Part shown: positions 58,776 through 64,000 of the stretch, one piece after another
Layout: each line of letters opens with the position of its first letter
Numbering within the stretch: the stretch's first letter is position 1
Origin: Sclerodactyla briareus
Lineage: Eukaryota > Echinodermata > Holothuroidea > Dendrochirotida > Sclerodactylidae
Reading direction: 5' to 3'
NCBI GenBank assembly: GCA_026419785.1
Contig: JAODTK010001776.1
Location: forward strand, 310,001-374,000
DNA length: 64,000 nucleotides
Made by a program: the position numbers and the translations under genes
The notes under the pieces: generated by a model
Told to the model about the DNA's origin: nothing
Seen by the model: the letters and a program-made list of their open reading frames with translations, nothing else
Databases searched by the model: none

Positions 58776-59773
58776 CGCCTGGACGAGAAAGTGCGAGCTA
58801 ATGCATCAAACTTTGCGTAAATTACACGCTGGATCCCCCTGATCATGTGGGTTTTTTTGTTCTACTGATGGAAATGTGTTCATCATACATGACAGCCTCT
58901 CGGGGGTTCCCAAATGGCGGTCCGCCAGATATGCAATCCGGCACACCATATTAATACCAAGTTAGGAAGAATATGTTCAGGTGTTTTTCAGACAAGAAAA
59001 GATAGGAATCATTAACGACGTTCATAAATGCTGGAAAACGTCAATGCATGTATTAAATGTCACGATCAATAAATACCAAAATCACTTTCGGTCAATTAAT
59101 ATCGTGACCATTATATTTTTCCAGGCTATAGGATTATTTTTTATATTAATGCATATCTAAACTAACGTTGCAACCCCCAAATATCCCTCCATTTACAATT
59201 TTCTGCTACATGAACATAGTGAGGCTAAGGTGGGGGGGGGATCTTCATCCATTTGTAAAGTTAACTTTCAATTTATTCATTGCAAATGGCCATCTGGGAT
59301 CACGTATTTGGCATTTATTAATGATTATTCAAAAAAGAATTCCTCGCGGCGCGGTAACCATGGTAACCGCTCTGCTTTTCATAGGTATATTATCGTAACC
59401 ACAAACTGTTGACTGAAGTAAAATTCCTTTTTTCCGAATTCAAGTTTATTTTTCAATGTTTTTTAATGAAAAATTACCACTGGAGGCTCCATTTGGCACG
59501 GGAGAACACCTTTAAATTCGAGCACGCAGTCGGTGGCACACTAATTTATTTCACATACTGGTTCTGGCCCAGCTGAAAAACATCATTGGAACCTCCCTGG
59601 TGAATCCCCCGTGAGTGCATAAATAAAGAGGTGTAAAGAAGTGAATTGTAGGTAGCCAGAAGCCTATCACCTGAATATATTTCGAGCTAAGCCTATCAAC
59701 TGATATTTTCGAGAAGATCTTCCGGAATAAAAAAAATTGGTCCTCAGAGATCATGTATGTATGCATCAATGTG

Positions 59774-59885
59774 TATTATATATATATATTATATATATAA
59801 TCTAATTATATATATATCATAAAATTTAAAATATTAAAAATTGAAAAATTAAAAAACGAAAAAAATAATATATATATATATATTA
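59774..59885. repeat. AT-rich microsatellite cluster
   Basis: (TA)n, A-rich AAAATT words, then (TA)n again. Confidence 0.9.
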
Positions 59886-59939
59886 TGTTGTGGTTGGGTG
59901 TGTACATGTGTGGTGAAGAATGTCCTTGATTGGATGTAT

Positions 59940-60035
59940 CACCGAAGAAAGACGAGGGTATATTCTCAGGACCGACCAACGCGGATCGAATCCTGTCTCT
60001 CGTGGTAGCTCCAACAACTGAGCTAATAACACGCA
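59940..60035 (-). repeat. tRNA-like SINE head
   Basis: Minus strand has TTAGCTCAGTTGTTGGAGC (A box, D-arm that pairs GCTC/GAGC) and GGATTCGATCC (B box, 59983-59993). The anticodon arm is too short for a working tRNA. It adjoins an AT-rich array that may be the SINE tail or target. Confidence 0.6.
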
Positions 60036-60259
60036 GTACAAATTAGCTTCCCATTGGGTTGAAATTTGCACTAACCTGTCAAACTTCCGTCACAAGACAT
60101 GCATCTTCCCCTTCAGTCGTGTCCCATGACAGGCAAGGAAAGGATGGGCTTTCATCCCTCCAACGCAGACTTTTTGAAAATCGGGGGGGGGGGGATAAAT
60201 GACCACCTATGTTTACCCAGCGGCGGTTCTGTGTCAAGGGGGGGGGGGCGGGGTTATTT

Positions 60260-63200
60260 GTGGTATGTGTGTGAGAATTGCGGTCCATTACCGCCGTTGT
60301 CAGGTTTTCTAATGTTCTCATTGTCCATTCATTCCCCACTCATTTCCTCTCTTATCTCTCTTGTGTACCACACCTCCTTTCCCTGATATCTTCTGGCTGT
60401 CATCCAGAGGAGCGTCCTGTGGGGGAGGCAGGGAGGGGAGAGGCTGGGCATTGCATTATCACAGATGGCCGGCTGTCAATTCATCATCTCTTGTTTCCAA
60501 TGTCCTCCATTTTCAATATATGCTCCTCTTTTTCCCTATCCTCTCTCTCACCCTGTGTGCCACCTTTGGAACGCCTCTTGATAGCTTCAGACTTCCCAGA
60601 GAGAGGCCGTTGTAAGAGGCAGAATGCCCCTCACTGATTTCGCTAGTGCCGAGGGCATAATCACACCCTCCACCTCAAGTTAGGATGCGTTCAGATGCAC
60701 ACCATCCTAGAGGAATTTTCCGATATAGGTAGAGTCTTCCCACTTGGATGACCTTACTGTTTACCTTTAATATTGCACTTCACACATACTGCAGGGTGAA
60801 ATCACTCCTTGATTGTCCGTTGGTCCAAGGTTTCATGTGGATTCATGTCGTATTTGCATACATGAATTAGAAGCAGCATCGTGATGGAAATAATGGACCA
60901 CTGGAATTGTGGGAGTCTCTCTTTTTACTGGCTTCAGATTTTTCAAATTAATATCAGTACTAAATGTGTCAAAGACTGGAAAGCCACGAAGGGGGCCATG
61001 TGATTCCCAGACTCGTTTCAGGTTAACCTTACCAGCACAGTAATATATGGGATTATGTACCCACCAAATGATATTTTGAAATATTACATACCAAACAGGC
61101 TTGCCTGTACAAAGCATACCAAAACAATTTTTAAATAACATTATTGGACTGAGCATTCTCGACAAATTCATGCACAAGGTTAAACACTGACCTCTGACCC
61201 CAAAACAGAGAGTTCATGTACTAATCCATAGGCATAGGTGGAAAACTTACAGTATGAATCCAAACAAGTAAACATTACCTAAAATATCATTTCTCACCCA
61301 CCTTTTCTCTTTCCAAAGATGATCCGATCTCTATCATGGTATGAGCTACCCCAAGAGAAAATGATCTGTACCACCTACCATAAAAAAGTTGTCATACAAA
61401 AGTTCAACTTGTAATTGGAATCACCCATTCTGGAGTTAGCAAAAACCATGTTTACGAGGATTCAGAGTTCAACCTCTGACATCACCCAGAACCAATAGGG
61501 TCAATGTGGCTCATCACCCAGAACATAGGTCAATGTGCTCATCACCCAGAAACAATAGGGTCACTGTGGCTCATTATATTTGCGGAACAGATTTATATCA
61601 AGTATGACTTCAAGACTCTGCCCTGACAAGTTATTGTTTTTCACAAGCCGGGCATCACACGCACACACAGAGAGTAGCATGGCAAACGGCCTACCGCCCC
61701 CACCCCGTTTTCCTACTCGATCCCTCAAGCCTCAAGGTGAGTATCCAGCGGAAACCAACAGTTGCTATTTGTCCCTGGTACGACCACTGGAGATCAGAGC
61801 CTAAGTACGGATTCCATAAATGCCCTGAATCCATGTGATCATCGCGGTGAAAATGTCCTTTTTGCTGTATTCGATTTGCAATATGGAAATAGATATTCAA
61901 TGAAAGCAGATTTTGTCCAAATAGATGGACTGAGCACTGATTAGCGACAATAAAGTCTTGCACCGAAGTAGCATTGATGCTGCCATTCGCAAATTGATTC
62001 TATGGTATACCTTTCCATAAGCCAATAAACATCAGTGCAGGCGTGTCCCTGGTCTCTCCCTCTGTCCATCCTCGCATCGTTATACAGTTAATTTGACTTT
62101 ATTCGCTTCTTATCAAGTTGAATACAATCTTCACTTCATACCGCAACCCTCTCCGCATACTGGCCTCCTACCACCTCAAACCCCTCCTTGTGGGCATGCG
62201 GCTGCAGCCCTACTGACTGGCGACCAATCAATGAGTACTCGTACACCCTGAACATGACTCAAACTGAGAACAAATGATCAGATAGGATAGTCCTGGAATA
62301 CATAGCCCAAACTCATGGAGCGTAGATGCAATGGTGTATTAACACAGGCAGCTAGCAACATGGTTAACCTTGCCCATACTCCTCTGACTATCATCTGTAG
62401 AATGGCGAGAGAGTGACGACGACACTGTGCCCAGTCATGGAATGAAAAATTGTCCCAGTGGCCATTCAATATTGATACGGTTAATCCCCAAATGACATGT
62501 TGATTCAAAATTAGTCCCAGTATACCACAGGAGAATTTTTGTCATGTGGTCAAGTCAAACTAGTGCCCTGCCCAATATCAAGTGTAGCGAGAAGATAAAT
62601 AGCCTCTTATTTTCCACTCGTACAACTTGTGGTACGATGACTTGGTCCCACCTGACTGTTCCATCCCTTCGCGATGAATAGAAGAGGCCAACAGAAGAGA
62701 AAACGGCCAATGAATTCGCCGAATCCCTTTGTGCCTGTGTTGGTCCAAGGGCAGTTGTTGGCCTGCCCTTCATCCTCCTCCACTGGCGAAGGTCCCTGCA
62801 TACTCCCCTGTCCAATCAGGTGAGTGGTCTCTTACTGTTGTACACCCTCACGCCGTCAGGTCCCTGCAGATGTCCGCGCATGCTTCTGGATTAGGCTTAC
62901 GATTTTCAGCTTGTCCGGAGCCATGTTTCTGTAAAAGTGTGTTGTCACCGGAAGTAAATTTTGTCCATTTAGGTTACTGCGTGGTACACATGTGGGTGCC
63001 AAAACAAAAAAACAAGAATATTGAAAACAAATTGTGCTCACCAAGGTGAGAGTAGAAATTTTGAAACAGTTTGCAAAGTTACTTCACTTGAAAAGGTCTT
63101 GAAAATACCATGTCTGATAGATAAAAAATAATGCAAGACATCATGACAAAAAGCATCTTGTATTTTTGTGGACAAATTTCCATTGATATATCAATAGAGA

Positions 63201-64000
63201 TGATATACCATAACGATATCCGATATAATTGCAACTCCACCTCATTGTGAGGTGATACAAACGTCATCGTCGCTTTTTTCCGCCCATGGTTTACCATATG
63301 ACATGATCTAATGAAGGGGGGGGGAAGTTGTGGTGTTGCTACTGCCTTAAATATGGTGCTATCTCATCCATGGTCACCGTCTCCTTACTTGAGAGGAATT
63401 TGAACCTGTTTATATAAAGTATATTGGTAATTGAGATCCCCTACAATTTTTTTTTTTAACCAGTATTGAGAGATCTTTCCGGTGGCATTCATACTGTGCT
63501 ATCGGACTGTTTTCAGGGAAAATGGTTGTCTTGCACTAAACACTTTAAAAAAATTAAAAAAAAACCAAAACAAACAAAAAAAAAAAAAAATCCCCTGGAG
63601 CTTTCAATCATCCACTTTATTGTACGTATTGCAGGACGAATTATGCACACTGGCACAATTTTTTTTTCCATGGGTAGAGAGCACTGGTTGCTTAATAATT
63701 GAATGAGTCAAGGATGCCAGGGCCACAAAATATGGAGGCTTTCCTCCTCTTTGCCAGTTCATTGATTTATTAGTACAGTGCGGGCGCTAGGCCAGAAATG
63801 GGGAAGTTTGGATTCCCCCAAGGATTGAAAACCTATGGTAATTCGTCTGCACGTCATTATGCGAATAGCTGCACAGCACTCGTTCCAAACCTGTGGGATT
63901 TTCCGACAACAGTGTTTACCTATGTGGGGGTTTCGAGTATAGGCTACCTATCAGAATAATTTAATTTGCTACAGTTTTAGAATTCACTAATACATACCCA
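60260..64000. other. Intergenic, mostly nothing recognised
   Basis: Apart from a small tandem repeat at 61479-61575, a G run near 63316 and an A-rich run at 63545-63590, no feature could be supported. Confidence 0.4.
61479..61575 (+). repeat. Short tandem repeat of about 30-34 bp
   Basis: Three copies of a unit with CATCACCCAGAAC, AATAGGGTCAATGTGGCT; the middle copy is shortened by small deletions. Confidence 0.85.

Overview
The window is animal nuclear DNA: intron-split genes with GT/AG splice sites, tRNA-derived SINE pieces, a decayed non-LTR retrotransposon, many hAT-type elements, long microsatellites and little coding sequence. The domain and repeat content suggests a marine invertebrate, perhaps an invertebrate deuterostome (echinoderm, hemichordate or amphioxus), but the species cannot be fixed from the sequence alone.

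Left part (1 to about 23 kb, minus strand): one secreted, multi-domain gene related to PP11/ENDOU poly(U)-specific endoribonucleases. Read from right to left it has a possible signal-peptide exon (22959-23013), four somatomedin B (SMB) exons (18225-18346, 14715-14838, 12037-12149, 7501-7684, the last with a Thr-rich linker) and three exons of the EndoU domain (7042-7184, 3342-3550, 1-91). The catalytic half lies beyond the left edge. Several exon junctions agree in splice phase. The introns are full of repeats: a 35-bp minisatellite (871-3270) split by a hAT-type element with a perfect 8-bp target duplication, a decayed LINE (9184-11790), trinucleotide microsatellites copied along with the SMB exons, and about 2 kb of strand-asymmetric GT-rich DNA (12330-14335).

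Middle part (23-52 kb): no gene recognised. It holds tandem and dispersed repeats, SINE pieces near 28.0 and 28.4 kb, two neighbouring related hAT-like elements (40322-42091 and 42309-44013; the second is built from internal repeats carrying GC-rich palindromes), a 283-bp hAT MITE with a perfect target duplication (45479-45761, second copy at 222-489), a 144-bp tandem repeat near 48.6 kb related to repeats near 24.8 kb, and a 424-bp inverted-repeat MITE (51365-51788).

Right part (52-64 kb): TA microsatellites, then the first exon of a rhodopsin-like GPCR on the minus strand (53140-54015) covering TM1 to TM5 with several apparent frameshifts, a GC-rich stretch at 57.4-58.3 kb, a common TATATAGC/CAAAGCGCTTTACA repeat, a tRNA-like SINE head, and otherwise unannotated DNA.

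Both real genes show single-base indels relative to their families, while the two best EndoU exons are intact. Consensus indel errors in the assembly, or pseudogenization, are both possible. Poly-G/poly-C runs of 9 or more bases are very frequent, many of them next to hAT ends.
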